Part shown: piece after piece, positions 46,434-58,794 of the stretch
How the letters are laid out: each line of letters begins with the position of its first letter
How positions within the stretch are numbered: position 1 is the stretch's first letter
Source: Darksidea phi
Taxonomy: Eukaryota; Ascomycota; Dothideomycetes; Pleosporales; Lentitheciaceae
Assembly (NCBI GenBank): GCA_030770425.1
Contig: JASJFT010000010.1
Location: forward strand, 248,001 to 312,000
Length of the DNA: 64,000 nucleotides
Direction of reading: 5' to 3'
The notes under the pieces: model-generated
Databases searched by the model: none
Told to the model about the DNA's origin: nothing
The model's input: the letters and a program-made list of their open reading frames with translations, nothing else
Made by a program: the position numbers and the translations under genes

Positions 46434-46751
46434 GAGGATCTTTCATGGATTTGGTGTGGTGTATGAGGTTATGATTGGGACGAAGGTTCCTCAAAGGACC
46501 AAGGGTAGAAATGGTAGGGCCACGGACTGCCTTTGAATCCGCTTTTAAGGCCCTATAGCGAGTGAAACCGCAAGATACAATCTCAATACGTCTCCGGCTT
46601 TGGGTTCACGACTCTTCTACACTCTTGGAAGCGGTGGTGGTTGGGGAATGAGCCTCTAGCACCATAAAAAATACGGTGTGATGACCACGAGTAACGGATG
46701 TCTTGAATAACTGATCTGCTACATGGTCAGGACACCATTATTCAAAGTTGT

Positions 46752-47790
46752 CTACCGCCGTCCTGGCCTTTTCGGTTTAGCGAAACCTTTCTTCTCTACC
46801 ACAGCCTCCGTTTTGAACTCGTCCAATATAACATTCTCAGTAATTTCGCTCGGATTCGTCGCCTCAACCCTCTTCGCAACCTTTAACCCACCCTCGCTCT
46901 GTGCTAGGCTGATAACGTTACTCCGGCTCGCCGCATACAACATCCTTTCTTTGATCTTCGCACCACTCGGACAGGTTGAGATAAACACGATCGATGAACT
47001 CGGATCGCTGTGTCTATAGAAAGAAAAGCGAGGTTCGGTGGCGTCGATGGAAGAGGAGAGCGATGACGCGGAAGCGGTGGAAGATGAGACGAGTTGGAGC
47101 GTTTCTGTGGGGACGTCCATGCGTAGTTGCACTAGGTTGTCATTACCACCTGAGCCTAGTGTTCTCAGAGCGCCGGATATCGAGTCGTCAGCGCGGGTGG
47201 CTAATTGCCCTCCCTGTGCAAGCCCTTGGCCCCTCGTCCCCCGCGATTCAAGAGCCTCTGCTTCCTTGATATCCTGCAGCGATTGTTCCTCCGCTGTAAG
47301 CGGATTCTCGCTTTCTGTGTGCTTGACATGTTTTTCCCACCCCTGACTCGTCAATTCATCCGCCTCAGTACAGAACACGCTCTCGGGAAAGTGTTCACCG
47401 CCCAGCTCCCTCACCAGCGTCAACCGCGTCGAAGCGAACAGCATCTTTTGCCGGACGGGCGCGGCATTGGGGACGTATGTTACTGCTACGAGTGACTTGT
47501 CTTGGGAAGAGAGCGAGTCTGCGCGGCGGAGGAGGAAGTAGGATGCCTCGTTTGGCTTGACGTGCGAGCTCAAGTTCGACAGGTCGGCAAGGAAGGTGGG
47601 TGCAGATGAGGAGATGGTCGCGCCGGGGACAATGGATTCTTTGGATATAGTGGCGATTAGGCCGCGTTGTTCGGTCGAGGTTATGAGGGTTGCGAGGGCA
47701 GATTTGAGCTCCTGGGAAGCTGCGCTGATGATCAGCAGGCGTGTTAGTTCTGGCTTGAGGTGAGAACAAACCGGAGATGCCTGACTGCAT
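46752..47790 (-). CDS. TWF1: Twinfilin (two ADF-H domains)
   Basis: Two exons (47790..47772, 47719..46752) give 328 residues. The 52-base intron contains branch motif ACTAAC and ends GCAG; removal gives MQSGISASQELKSALATL, the typical twinfilin start. ADF-H domain 1 (about residues 3-135) includes YFLLRRADSL and APVRQKMLFASTRLTLVREL. ADF-H domain 2 (about 165-290) includes RFSFYRHSD, IVFISTCPSGAKIKERMLYA and ASRSNVISLAQ. The basic tail VEKKGFAKPKRPGRR matches the capping-protein-binding tail. Twinfilin sequesters ADP-actin monomers and caps barbed ends, acting in cortical patches. Length matches the family. Confidence 0.95.
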
Positions 47791-48116
47791 GCTTGTGATG
47801 TCGGGGGCGCAGTAGAGATTTCCAAGGTCGAGTCAATAGTAGGATAAAGCGCTGAGGCTGAGGCTGAGGCTGAAGAGCTGGAGTATCTGGAAGTTTGGTG
47901 GAAGCTCCTAGGCTGTGTTTGCACTGACGTTGGAGGGGCTGAGGAATGGTGGGGCAAGCAGCACGGATGCCGCAGCCTTGGCACGTGTATGCTCCACATC
48001 TCGTCTACAAATACATATTGCCGTTTAACGAGCGGCCTACAACAAAGCACTGCGGATATCAACCATGAACACTCATTGTTCACTCCTCTCTCAAGCTACC
48101 ACCACATGTGTGTATG
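47791..48116. other. Intergenic region upstream of TWF1
   Basis: TWF1 promoter and SFC1 3' flank. It contains about four copies of a CTGAGG hexamer (47852-47876). No separate gene is supported. Confidence 0.5.
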
Positions 48117-49459
48117 CTACTCCTCGTATTTGCCACCCGGCAACATCTCTCTTCCCTTCTCGAGAACGCCCTTGAGATATTCGTACACGGTGAACGTCAC
48201 GGCTTGGCCGGGAGCGACACGCATTATGCGAGGCGTGATACCCTTGTAGAAACTTCGGCTTCCTTCCTGCTTCCACATGTTCCTACGTTCAAGTCAGCTT
48301 ACGTTCTCTTAAGGAATGTGGTTCGCGTAACATGCTCACCTGGAGATGTTCACGATCCTCTGAATGGCAGTTTGTCCCGGTTCCGCAGGCGTCTTCTGCA
48401 ACCGCGTTTTGATAGTATCAATTGGCGCGTTGCTCAACGGCCCCATAGCACCAGACACCAAACCAATAAGCATAGTTTCATAACTGGGCAGGTCCGTTGT
48501 CCCATGATATTTCTGCAGCGCAGCTCTGAATTCAGAGTATGCGGTGAAATTCACCGCTTGGTTTGAGCCTTGACGGAGCGCTGTCAAAGACACGCCACGG
48601 TATAGAGCTCCAAACCCTTCTTCTTTCACCACCGTGTATAGAGCATGTGCGGCGTTACGGTATTTGGGAACATCGAGCGGGTCGGCCATGGAGTGATGCT
48701 GCGCTTGTAATCGGATCTTGATGACTTCCATGGGCGTGACGACGGCGACAGCTTCTGTTATACCTGCGGCGAGGCCGGCTGAGGTGTGTTAGCACATGCT
48801 TGCAGGTTTCGAGTGGAACTTTATCCACCACTTCAACGTCACAGCTCGGCCGCGAAGAAGTAGAGCTCAATACACCACATAAATCTCCCTGACACTTCTG
48901 GGCCACTCACCCGTGAAAGTAGATTTCCCAGTCACCAATCCTTCCTTGTCTGCTAATAGTTGCTTGTACCACTCATAGCTGGTAAACCGTATCGCCATCT
49001 TCGGGACAATGCCCGTGAGCACAGCACCGAGGCCTTTGTACAGACCCAGTGGTGTCTCACGTTTCACAATTTCGGCCCCGGTCTTGAGAAATCCGCGTCG
49101 TTTCGCCTAAAGCCCTCTGTGAGCAGTTACTCATAATCGAAAATGAGCTTGGATCTTAGGAAAACGTACGCCTGGTGCGCGTGCTCGCCTCGATAGCTGC
49201 ATTCGGACTTTGATAGTATCTGCGGAGTCTGTGAGCACCTATGCAAAGCAGTTGAGAGTCTTTTGACGAAGTCCACCTACCTAGTGGATGGCATACTAAC
49301 GCCTCCATCATTCCCGCACCTCCACCAGCTACGCACGAGTCAATGAAGTTTCTCACAATCTCAGAGCTTCCCAATGTGCAATAAGAGCTTACCAATCAAA
49401 TTGGTGGCAGCCGAAGCGGGCTGTTTGCCCCCGGGCCCTTGTATAGACTTCGCAGACAT
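48117..49459 (-). CDS. SFC1: Mitochondrial succinate-fumarate carrier
   Basis: Six exons: 49459..49393, 49328..49281, 49219..49170, 49106..48911, 48778..48340, 48282..48117 (321 residues). Introns are 64, 61, 63, 132 and 57 bases. The three mitochondrial-carrier repeats show Px[DE]xx[KR] motifs: CHPLDTIKVRM, TPMEVIKIRLQ and APIDTIKTRLQ. Family-specific stretches such as RETPLGLYKGLGAVLTGIVP, MAIRFTSYEWYK and RQGSNQAVNFTAYSE match Sfc1/Acr1. The carrier exchanges cytosolic succinate for matrix fumarate and is needed for growth on acetate and ethanol, linking the glyoxylate cycle to the TCA cycle. The N-terminal 20 residues are polar, as in other fungi. Length is normal. Confidence 0.94.
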
Positions 49460-50344
49460 AGTGTGTAGAGGTAAACTGCGCGCCGAAGATACGGAACGCA
49501 ACCCGCAAAATTTGAAAGATATTTGCGGAGGTATAGCGTGGGAAGTAAGATAAACGACGCGTGGTGGAACTGTACCCCAGTGCTGTGGCTCAAGCCAGTT
49601 ATCAAAGTCGTAGGCTTTCAAATGCGAATAGAGACCCGTCCAGAACGGGACAAGCAAGCAACAGAGAACGTTGAAGGCGAGCAGTTTGAAAGGGAGAGAG
49701 CAGAAGACCAAAGAACCAGAGCAGGAAAATCATCGTTCACTTAGCTACCTAGCTACCCGCGGGTAAGAGGAGATGATTTGTCCCGCGAATGCCTCGGCCT
49801 TGCATGAGCCCAGACTCCACACTCGCAGTTTCAATGGTGCCCGCGTGCGCGCCGCATCAAGTGCTTGGCAGCTGCCATGGCGAACATTACCCCAGATCTG
49901 CGTTGGTGGACAAACGGAAGTTGGAGATTTCGGAAAGAGATCGGCTGCGAAGGAACCTCTATCCGAGCTGGTCGACTAGAATGAGCTTGGAGTCCATCGT
50001 GGCTGCTCTGAGGCTGGACGTCGTCATGGTACTGCCTGGCCCTGTATGAGATTGAGATTGTGTTGACCGTTAACGGCGGCTTTCACGAGCTTGTGCGAAA
50101 CAGAGGTGAAGCCCGGTTTGGCTTGTGAAAGAATGACGTGGGAGGTACAGCCGGAACAGAGCCGCAACTGATGCGGGGTCTGTCCGCATCTTTCCGAGAT
50201 GGCTCGTGCGCGAACGCGGATGTCTTCCAGAACATCGTGACGCGTGGACGGCAAGCTCCTAGCTCCTAGCTCATGTTCATGGAATGGATTAAAAGCCGTA
50301 GCGTGGTATCATTACAAGAAGTGAAAAAAGAGAACGCTGAACCG
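49460..50344. other. 0.9 kb intergenic region
   Basis: SFC1 upstream region plus ECM14 3' flank; both genes are on the minus strand. No gene is supported. Confidence 0.5.
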
Positions 50345-52033
50345 TCATAGCTCCAATACCTCTTCGACCGCATCATCGCCCTCGACATCATTCTCGGTCT
50401 GTAGGTGTGCCCCCATCGATTTCTCCGGCTGCGCGTTCGGAGCGTCAGCCATGAACCCAATCTCGCCTAGCATAAAACGGCCGAGGTAAAGCACAGCGTC
50501 CAAAATTTCCTCGCCGGTCGGTACAATATTGTCTTTGGGCAACAGGAAGCCATAACTCCCAGTATCTCGCAGCTTGATCTGGAACGAGTACTTGACCTTC
50601 AACTCATGATAGAACCAATCCAGCGCACTTCCGCCGCTCGACTCAATGCGGGGCAGGACAACCCCGTCTTTCTCGTTCTTTGACATGGCAACGTTGCCCT
50701 CACATGCTGAAGTGACCTTGTATGCATGGCCCTTGCGTGACGCCCGGATAGCCTTGGCTAGGCCAAGGCCGAGTTCTTCTAGATCTTCGAGTGTGGGAGG
50801 CTCGTCTTGGCATGAATACGCGTATGGATAGAGAATCTGCTGAGAATAGCTGTGCAGGTCGATGAATCCTACAAGCTCGACGTTATTGTTTTCGGTTTCG
50901 TTCTTGGCCCACTGGGCAAAGCGTTGAGCTTCAACGCCATCAAAGGCCGCATCACCCGCAAAGCTTTCGCTGCAGGGGTTCGTCGGTTTAACATCGCCGT
51001 CCCAGTGGAACGGGTAGCTGCGGTCGAGGTCAATACCATGGCAGAAGCGAAGGCTGGTTGGCTGCCGATTCTTCCTCCACAGCCGGTCCGTCTCCCATGT
51101 GTAGACATATCCATCCGGGTTGAGGGTCGGAATGAAGACAAAATCAAACTGTTCGAGCAGTCTCGTAATTTCGCGGTCCTTGCCGTACGAGTTGATGAGA
51201 CTCCAAGCGAGGTAATTGACGGTGCTGGTGGAGATCCATTCACGCGCATGAGACCCACCGGCTACTATGATCGTTTTGCGCAGAGATGAAGGTTGCTCGT
51301 TGTTGGTGGGGTGGACGCCCACACGTAGGGCCGGTATGTCGCGGCCTTCATAGCTGATCCCGATGTTGATCCGACGGACGTGCGTGGTGAACATGGAGGA
51401 CATGAGACTCATCCATGGATTGATTACTGACAGGGGCTGGTAGTCTTTGAAGAACGGATGTCCCCTCACGGACTGTGTTGAGGTCTTGAGATGAGGCGAG
51501 TAGGAGTGATCGTGATCATGCGGCTGGGTGACAGAAGACGAAGGGTAAGATTCGAAAATGGCCTGAGCGAGGTCGAGGTCTTGCATGAGGGGGACATGCG
51601 CCTTTTGGAGAGAGGCTGGAAGGAGGCCGAGCAGCGAAGGGACCACATCCTTTGCTATCCTGATGTCCACCCAGTCGGAATTGAATTCCCAGACGTCGAG
51701 AAAGAGTATGCGTGATGCTTCTGCGAGCGATGAGGCCTCTGCCGCTGTGCGTATGGTGAAGCGCAGCACAACATCTTCGCCGTATCGAGCGACCAGGTGG
51801 CCTGGTGTGTCCCTCGGAGCTGCTGCATTACCGCTAATGCCGCCTAAGCCCCTCGGTTTCTCCGGCAAACCCCATAGCTTGCTGATGATAGCGTCTGACA
51901 GTTTGCGCCATGGCCGCGGGGCCTGGCCGTGAGGGGTGATGTCGCGGTCGGAGCGTGCCTCGTGCGGGGCGGCGGCGACGAGTGAGGGACAGAGCAGCAA
52001 AAGGCTCAGGACGGCAAACGGTGGGCGGCGCAT
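50345..52033 (-). CDS. ECM14: Inactive metallocarboxypeptidase-like protein Ecm14
   Basis: Single exon, 562 residues, from ATG 52033 ([20 protein letters not shown], a signal peptide). A propeptide-like region (about 80-165) precedes an M14 peptidase domain. Zinc ligands are present: His262 and Glu265 in [13 protein letters not shown] and His394 in [11 protein letters not shown]. The catalytic Glu expected in the F-x-x-E-L-R-D-T-G motif is Lys487 ([17 protein letters not shown]), and the usual D-L-N-R reads [12 protein letters not shown]. These are the known substitutions of Ecm14 pseudo-carboxypeptidases, which keep the fold without peptidase activity and act in fungal cell-wall biogenesis by an unknown mechanism. 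The acidic tail after about residue 530 is disordered. Length is typical (about 590). Confidence 0.95.
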   Translation of the reverse strand: MRRPPFAVLSLLLLCPSLVAAAPHEARSDRDITPHGQAPRPWRKLSDAIISKLWGLPEKPRGLGGISGNAAAPRDTPGHLVARYGEDVVLRFTIRTAAEASSLAEASRILFLDVWEFNSDWVDIRIAKDVVPSLLGLLPASLQKAHVPLMQDLDLAQAIFESYPSSSVTQPHDHDHSYSPHLKTSTQSVRGHPFFKDYQPLSVINPWMSLMSSMFTTHVRRINIGISYEGRDIPALRVGVHPTNNEQPSSLRKTIIVAGGSHAREWISTSTVNYLAWSLINSYGKDREITRLLEQFDFVFIPTLNPDGYVYTWETDRLWRKNRQPTSLRFCHGIDLDRSYPFHWDGDVKPTNPCSESFAGDAAFDGVEAQRFAQWAKNETENNNVELVGFIDLHSYSQQILYPYAYSCQDEPPTLEDLEELGLGLAKAIRASRKGHAYKVTSACEGNVAMSKNEKDGVVLPRIESSGGSALDWFYHELKVKYSFQIKLRDTGSYGFLLPKDNIVPTGEEILDAVLYLGRFMLGEIGFMADAPNAQPEKSMGAHLQTENDVEGDDAVEEVLEL

Positions 52034-52608
52034 GCTGGCAATATGAACGCACGAATGGAAAAGCAAAAGACAATCAATGTATAGGTGCCAGCAGCACTAG
52101 ACGGACCATTGGAAAACGTGTTGTGGTGCTAGTTGTTGCCGCCTTCAGGGCCACGGAGAGTTGGCGGGTCTTAGTCATCCATCCAGGTCCCAAGCGGGCG
52201 GTTCGTTCCAAGCGCTGGCGACCCGCTTCCACGGCGCATACGGCAACGAAGAGCGCCGGGACACTATCGATACTACTGCTGCTGCTGCTGCTACTCCTGC
52301 TACTCCTCTACTACTCCTACTACACTCCGGCAGTGGCAATTGTAGACCCCACACCCGCCCCCTGTGTCTGTCCCCGCGTCCCTGTCCGCCCTCGCTGCCT
52401 GACGTGCCCGGTTCAGCTGCGCCCAGGCCTGCATCCAGGAGCGGAGTGCCTCTGGTGGTGGACCTCCTCAGCCTTACGAGGGCACTTCCGGCCTGTCCTG
52501 CCCACCTCCCCTCGTTCCCCCCGTCTCCACCCCCAGCTGTGCCATGTGCCGCGCTGTACGACGCATCCCCAGGCATTTGCGTAGATGAGCTGCTAGTCTC
52601 CGAGCGCA
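52034..52608. promoter_or_regulatory. Divergent promoter ECM14 / Sec7-PH gene
   Basis: 575 bases between divergent starts. It contains a CTG trinucleotide run with imperfect CTA/CTC extensions at about 52274-52322, followed by a C-rich leader before the Sec7 gene. Confidence 0.5.
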
Positions 52609-55600
52609 ATGCCTACACGGCTCCGACCTGGCCGCAGCGAGAAGGACCTCCGCCGTCGCAGCACCCTCGATCCCGCCAGCCTCTTCAAGCGCGCCGACAA
52701 GGCCCGTCTGAACAAGTCGGCCGAGCAGCTGCCCGACGACCACACCGCTGCCTCTGAAGATGGCGCGCGCGCCGTGTCCAGCGATGTCCTCCGCCCATCG
52801 TGGTCTGCAAACGACCAGAACCCGCCCCCTTCGCCGCCTGTCCAGGAGCACACCCCGATGACGCGCCGCTTCAGTCTGATGCGGTTCCGCCACGCTTCCG
52901 ACTCGCAACTCTCGGTGAAAGCAAAGGAGCAGGCTGCGGCAGACGCCCCGCCCGTCCCCGATCTGCCCGCTGCTGCAGGAAGTAGGTCTCTCGCGCAATG
53001 CCGCGGCTCAGTCCAGCGCTGACGTATCGTGTCACAGCACCCGCAATCATCACCACCGCGCCCACCATGGTCGAGCAGGAACAGTCGGCGCCGAAGAAGC
53101 GAGGCCGGATGCAGCAGTTCAGTCTGCGCAGACGCTCATTCGACCCGGGTTTGTCGGAGCGGCCCAGCAACCTGCGCCGATCCATGGACAAGAAGAGCAG
53201 CTCGGATTTGAAGAGGGGGCCGTTTGGGTTCCTGAAAAACCAAAACAGCTTGGACGAACCAGGACGGCTGTCGACCACCTACCGCCCCGAAACACTTGCC
53301 GAATCGCCTCATGAGTCGGCGGAAGGCACCTCCACACTGTCCCTGCCCGTTCCCCGCGCTTCCGAATCATCTCGCTCTGACGGCAGCTCCGGCGGACATG
53401 TCTCTTTCGAAAACACACCCAAACCACGACTGTCGTCCAAGGCCAGCTCTGGACGCTTCGGATTCGGCCGGCGGAAACAACGCGCATCCCTATTCCCTCT
53501 TCCTATGAAAATCACCCCTCCTGAGTTTCCAGACACAGCCCCAGCGACTCCACGCGCTTCCACGAGTGGTATCAGCAGCAACTCGGCCCACCATTCTCCC
53601 GGCGACAGCCCTCCGTTGACCGCCCTCAACAACGCCCACCTGCATGACGTGGAGAATGGAGAGAAGACGTCACCCATGCCTTCGCCTTCGCAAATGGCTC
53701 TAACTGCTGCTTCTATGAATCTAGCCTCGCCTGCCGCGGGATCCTTGTTTCGCAACGATTCCACAAAGTCTATTCAGTCTGCACGCTCATCGCCGAACGC
53801 CGCCCCCATGCGCCTAGGCTTGCGAGGTCGTTCGTCCACCATGGGTTCCCTGGGCGGTCGCTCGGATGATATGCCGCCACCGACTCCACCCTACGCCACC
53901 AGCGGGAGGAATTCAACATCGACAGCGGGGAGAAGCAGCCTTAGCAACCTGTTTGGGTTGTCAAGGTTCCGTCAAAACTCTGAACCGCATTCTCCGAGGC
54001 ACGGCTCACCGTCGCATGGTTTAGCAGGCGCCTCGGGTCTGTCGTCTCACCAAAATTCCATGAGCATCAGCCGTGAAGCACTACTGCTACCTGAACGAGA
54101 GGAAGGCGAGACACCTGGTCGCTATCTCGAGCGGATGGAAGAGAATGCGATTGGGAAAAGCGCTATTGCTAGTTTTCTCACGAAAACCGACGATCCCTTT
54201 TTGCTCGCCGTCCTGCGGAGCTATATGCGGAAGTTTACCTTTTTCGGGGACCCATTAGATATGGCCATACGCAAGCTGCTCATGCAAGTCGAACTACCGA
54301 AAGAGACGCAGCAGATTGATCGTGTTCTCCAGGGCTTCTCGGACCGCTACCATGAATGCAATCCCGGTATCTATATTAACCCAGGTTTGTTACTCCTCCA
54401 ACCTGGTGGGTCGCTAAGGTGCTAACAAGAAGCAGACAAGGCATATTTCATCTCTTTTTCCATCGTAATCCTACACACGGATTTCTTCAATAAAAACAAT
54501 AAGCGAAAAATGCAGAGGGCTGACTACATCAAGAACTCCTCTTGTGAGGGCGTCTCGGAAGAGGTCTTGGGATGCTTTTACGACAATATTGTCTATACGC
54601 CGTTCATTCACATTGAGGACGATGTTGATCTGAAAGCCAACTCTATCAAACGAAGCAAACGAACCGCTGTTCTGAAAGGCCCAATGAACGACCCAGCGAG
54701 GAAAGTTGCGCGCGAACCCATCGACCCATATACGATCATTTTCGAGGGCAAACTCGACATTTTGCGCCCCAATATCAAAGAGGTAATGAATCTAGACGAT
54801 CCATACAATTATCTTGGCACTGCGCCGACTTTAGACACCAAGACCCTCTGGAAATCCTTTTCGAGGTATGGTATTATCCAGATTGTCTCCTCGCGCTCCA
54901 GACCGGAAGCATTCATGTCGCAGGTCAATCAAGAGAATCCGTTGGAGACAACAGTCGGCATAGTCGAAATGCCCGTGACGAAGGTTGGTGTATTGTGGAG
55001 GAAAGATGCGAAGCGGAAAAAGGCCAGATCTCCATGGCAGGAATGGGGCGCTGTCCTTACGCGTTCAGGGCTCTCTTTGTTCCGAAACTCAAGCTGGGCA
55101 AAGAATTTGATGAACCAGCACGATCAGCATCAGAAGCATGGCGACACAAGTCCAGTATCATTCCAGCCGCCCCTGCACGAGTTTAAACAAGATCATATCA
55201 TCCCAATGGACGGTGCGGTAGCTCTCGTGGACAATACTTACAAGAAGCATAAAAACGCTTTCGTTATACTGTCAAAAGCCGGGGAGGAGACGTTCTTGGC
55301 CGATAGCGAGAAGGATCTGAACGATTGGTTAGCCATGCTTAACTACTCGGCGGCTTTCGAGACTTTAGGTGTCAGACCGCGTGGCCTGCAAGGGGACTTG
55401 TACGAAGGTCAGAAGAATCGTGCAATCCGCCGAGGAGATTCATCACACTCAACAAAAACAATATACTCGCCAACTGGAGAGGTAACTGTCCAGAGTGGCG
55501 GCATCGATAAGGAGTTCCAACAGCAGATGAAAAAGGCGCGGAGAGATTTGATGCAGTTACGCATCTCAGAGTCTGAAGAGAAACTCACTCAATCTATTAA

Positions 55601-57011
55601 ACAGCTTGAAGCCCGCCTCAGAGATGCCAGACATCTGCAGATCTTAGCGCCAATTCAACCCAAAACTCGCGATCTTGTAATCCATGCGGCAGGCCGGTTG
55701 TCTGCAAAACTGAAATGGGCTCGGATTGAAATATGGCGCATGAAATGCCATCGAGACATACTGGCACAGGTGCTGGAAGACGAAAAACAGGCAGCTTCAG
55801 ACGTTCAGGTCCTTGCAGAACGCGCCTTGTTGACGCCACAACCGTCACAGCCGCAATCAACGACCCAGCCAAGCGCCCGGGTGTCGAAGATGAGTGGATT
55901 AGCGCGTCTCAGCTCAAAAGCGAGCTCGATCACTGGTGTGCACAAGCCACCACCACTTTCTCCTGCTGGATCTTCTCTGCGGCCAGGTACCAAATCGTCA
56001 CGAGATACGGACTATGGGGAGGAAACCTTCAAGACACCCCCGGAAACGTCTCGCCAATCCAGTCCAAACCATCCTTCTGCTCAATTCACCGTCCCTCCCT
56101 TGTCACTTAGTCCTCGCTCTTCGACACATCGAGCTTCAATGGCCAGCTCGACTGCACAGTCTCCTAAATTACTCCCGCGCGACCATCGACCTTCTGTGTC
56201 CACTGTCAATGATACAGCCGTAAGCTCAGACGAAGACTCCGATGCAGGTTCGCAGTACACTACGCCGCCCCCTATCGAGGGCGAGAAGGTTGAGCCATTG
56301 ACCCCAGAGATCCCTTCAGTCGATGGACTGCGTCTAGACCCTGGATCGGAGTCGGATACTGACCAGCCTTCCACTGCTTTAACCGGCTCACCACGGTCCA
56401 AAGTTAGACGTAGTCTCCATCGTACATTACGAGACTCACATGGCAGCTCATCTCACCGCCGGAGCTATAAAGGTAGAGATTCTGCGTCGACCGTTGTTAG
56501 TGACGACATGCAAGAAAGTGAGGGTCTCGCGCGTAGACACGGAAGCTTCACTGTTCATGGAAAGAAGGCGTCTGTCATCCAATTTGGTCCGGACTGGCAG
56601 AACGCAGAGGCGAGATTGAAGATTCGGAAGCAGGCACAAGAATCCACCCATGAAGGTTCGGCCGACGAGCGAGATGGTAGCGTCATCAGTGACGGCACGG
56701 TCACGGTCCTCGCTACACCAGTGAGCAAAGGTTCCGACGACACTACGTATCGGTCTGCTTCCTCAGAAACCCGCAAGCAACGCCATGCGTCATCCCAAAC
56801 TATAACACCTGCATCATATCAGAAATCGGTGAATGGCCATGACTCAGACTTAGATTCCGCGTCTGAGATGAGCGAGATCGCCGAAGAGTCGCCCAAAGAG
56901 TCAACCACAAAGGAAATACTATCTGCTCAGCATCCACCCAGCGACGGAGAGGACTCTAGTGCCGAGCAAGTGAGTCTGCTAGGACCTAAATCTCAAGCAG
57001 TCGAGGCATAG
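52609..57011 (+). CDS. Sec7-PH ARF guanine-nucleotide exchange factor (Syt1-like)
   Basis: Three exons (52609..52981, 53038..54384, 54436..57011) give 1431 residues; introns are 56 and 51 bases with CTGAC and GCTAAC branches. About 460 residues of Ser/Pro-rich disorder come first. The Sec7 domain follows (about 465-635): YLERMEENAIGKSAIASFL, the glutamic finger region VELPKETQQIDRVLQGFSDR, FISFSIVILHTDFFNKNNK and MQRADYIKNS. A PH domain lies at about 755-880 (VGVLWRKDAK, WQEWGAVLTRSGLSLFRNSS, NAFVILSKAGEETFLADSE, DWLAMLNYSAAFE). A coiled coil (QQQMKKARRDLMQLRISESE) and a long phospho-rich tail complete it. The order matches yeast Syt1, a GEF for Arf/Arl1 at the Golgi. The second intron splits the Sec7 domain. 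Exchange activity is inferred from the intact KETQ glutamate. Confidence 0.93.
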
Positions 57012-57817
57012 CATTGGCCTCTTGTTTTGTACCTGCATTTCTGGATTGGAAAAAGATTCCCCTTGCCGCACTTCACAGCATCCTTGCGTATGACTGTCCT
57101 TGCTATTCTTGATATCCATCTCCTACTCTTTGTTCAATCTGCACATACACGCGCTCATTCGCCTTCACGACAGAACGGGCCGGTGCAACTGGCCCTTTGA
57201 CTCTTTTTTTTTTACTTTTGATCGGGAATGTTCATACGGGACACGCACTCCATGCAAGACCTTTTTCGTTCGGCAGAGCTTCTCGTGTTTGGGTGAGACG
57301 ACTGTACGTGTATAGATTTGAGATTTTCTGGAGAGGCGTTTTGTGTTCTCGATCTGATGGGCTTTTGAAGGATCAAAAGGAATGCTGGGTGTACGAGAGT
57401 AAGAAGGGAACGCGACACTCTTCATTTGCATGAAGTGACCTACTTTGATGAAAGGGGACGGGATGAGATGTGGGATAGGGGATATGTAGCTGATATGGAC
57501 GATATACCTATGTCGTTAAATTGCACTCACGTAGATACGCAATAGTCTCGTGGCAACTACTCCAACCTGCTTACTAAGCTGATGCTTAGCCCTCGGCTTC
57601 TTCCCATGTCACAGCTAATCGTGCCGAGGCCCGAGATGTCCTTGGAGCTCTCCGTGGCAGGCTATGCCGAGAACGAGAGCCATCTTCCCCGCCATAAACA
57701 CATACACCAGCACTTTATCCTCTCTACTGGCACTGAATCACTCGCCTACAGCTAGTTGTCCCCAAATTTTCCCTGAAACCTCCAATTCACGTCCCAATTC
57801 TCCCAACGCCTACAACA
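57012..57817. other. 0.8 kb intergenic region
   Basis: 3' flank of the Sec7-PH gene and promoter of the SDR gene. It includes a T9 run near 57205. No gene is supported. Confidence 0.5.
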
Positions 57818-58794
57818 ATGTCGCACGCCGCCTCCGACGATGACCTTCGCGTCAGCAGCCTCTTCGACTTCTCAGACCACATCGTGCTCGTGACGGGCGG
57901 TGCGACGGGCTTGGGCGAAATGGCAGCGCAGGCATATGTGCAGAATGGGGCGCGTGTAATCATAGCGTCAAGGAAAGAGTCTGAACTGAAGAAGACGAGC
58001 GAGAGGCTGAATAGTTTGGGGCCAGGGAAGTGTGAGTATGTTGTTGCGGATTTGGGGAGTAAAAAGGGGTGTGTGGGGTTGTGTGAGGAGGTAAAGAAGA
58101 GGGTGGAGAGGTTGACGGTGCTCATCAGTGAGTCTGCGCGTCTCAATGAAATCTCTCACATCTCATCATACCTCAGACAATACTGGAGCAACATGGGCCG
58201 ATGACTACTACAACTTTCCCGAAAGTGGATGGGACAAACTCATGGCACTTAATGTGAAGAGTATCTTCTACATGACAGTAGAGTTGGAGCCCTTGCTGTT
58301 GAAGGGAGCAACGCCAGATACACCGTCAAGAGTTATCAACATAGCGAGTATGGCGGGCATCCAAACCGTAGACGTCACCACAGATGAAAGCGGCGGTCTT
58401 TCAGCGCCTGGGACCGGAACGTTCTCCTGTGAGTGTACATCTCTCATTTACATCACTAGCATCTGACCAAACAATAGACGGCCCTTCAAAAGCGGCCTGC
58501 ATCCACCTCAGCAAAATGACTGCCTCCAAACTCGCCCCCAAAAATATAACGGTCAATGTTATCTGCCCTGGCGTCTTCCCTTCTCGCATGACAAAGTTCG
58601 GGCTGAACAAATACATGGATACGCTTGTCGCGGGCCAGCCGACGGGCAGGATCGGAAAGCCGAGTGATTTTGGCGGGTTGGTCTTGTTTTTGGGAAGTGC
58701 AGGGAGTGCGCATATGACGGGAAACGTACTTGAGCTTGATGGGGGTGCTACCTTGACGGGCCGGAGGGGAAAGAGGGCGGAAAGTAAGATCTAG
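57818..58794 (+). CDS. Short-chain dehydrogenase/reductase, RhlG/3-oxoacyl reductase-like
   Basis: Three exons (57818..58127, 58177..58428, 58478..58794) give 292 residues; both introns are 49 bases. The NAD(P) motif is VLVTGGATGLGEMAA, followed by NNTGATWADDY (the NAG-type strand, here NNTGAT), the Ser strand VINIASMAGI and the catalytic YGPSKAA with Tyr and Lys. The Arg in IIASRKESEL after strand 2 suggests NADPH preference. The protein ends ESKI, where SKI is a weak type 1 peroxisomal targeting signal. The substrate is unknown; related fungal enzymes are annotated as 3-oxoacyl-ACP reductases or RhlG-like. The second intron lies directly before the catalytic Tyr. Confidence 0.88.

Noticed and set aside
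52274..52322. CTG-rich run as a coding poly-Leu tract
   Set aside because: It lies upstream of the Sec7-PH ATG in a leader region; the frames through it have no continuation into a known domain.
54909..56401. Several overlapping frames inside the Sec7-PH gene
   Set aside because: All are shadows of the single coherent Sec7-PH reading frame.
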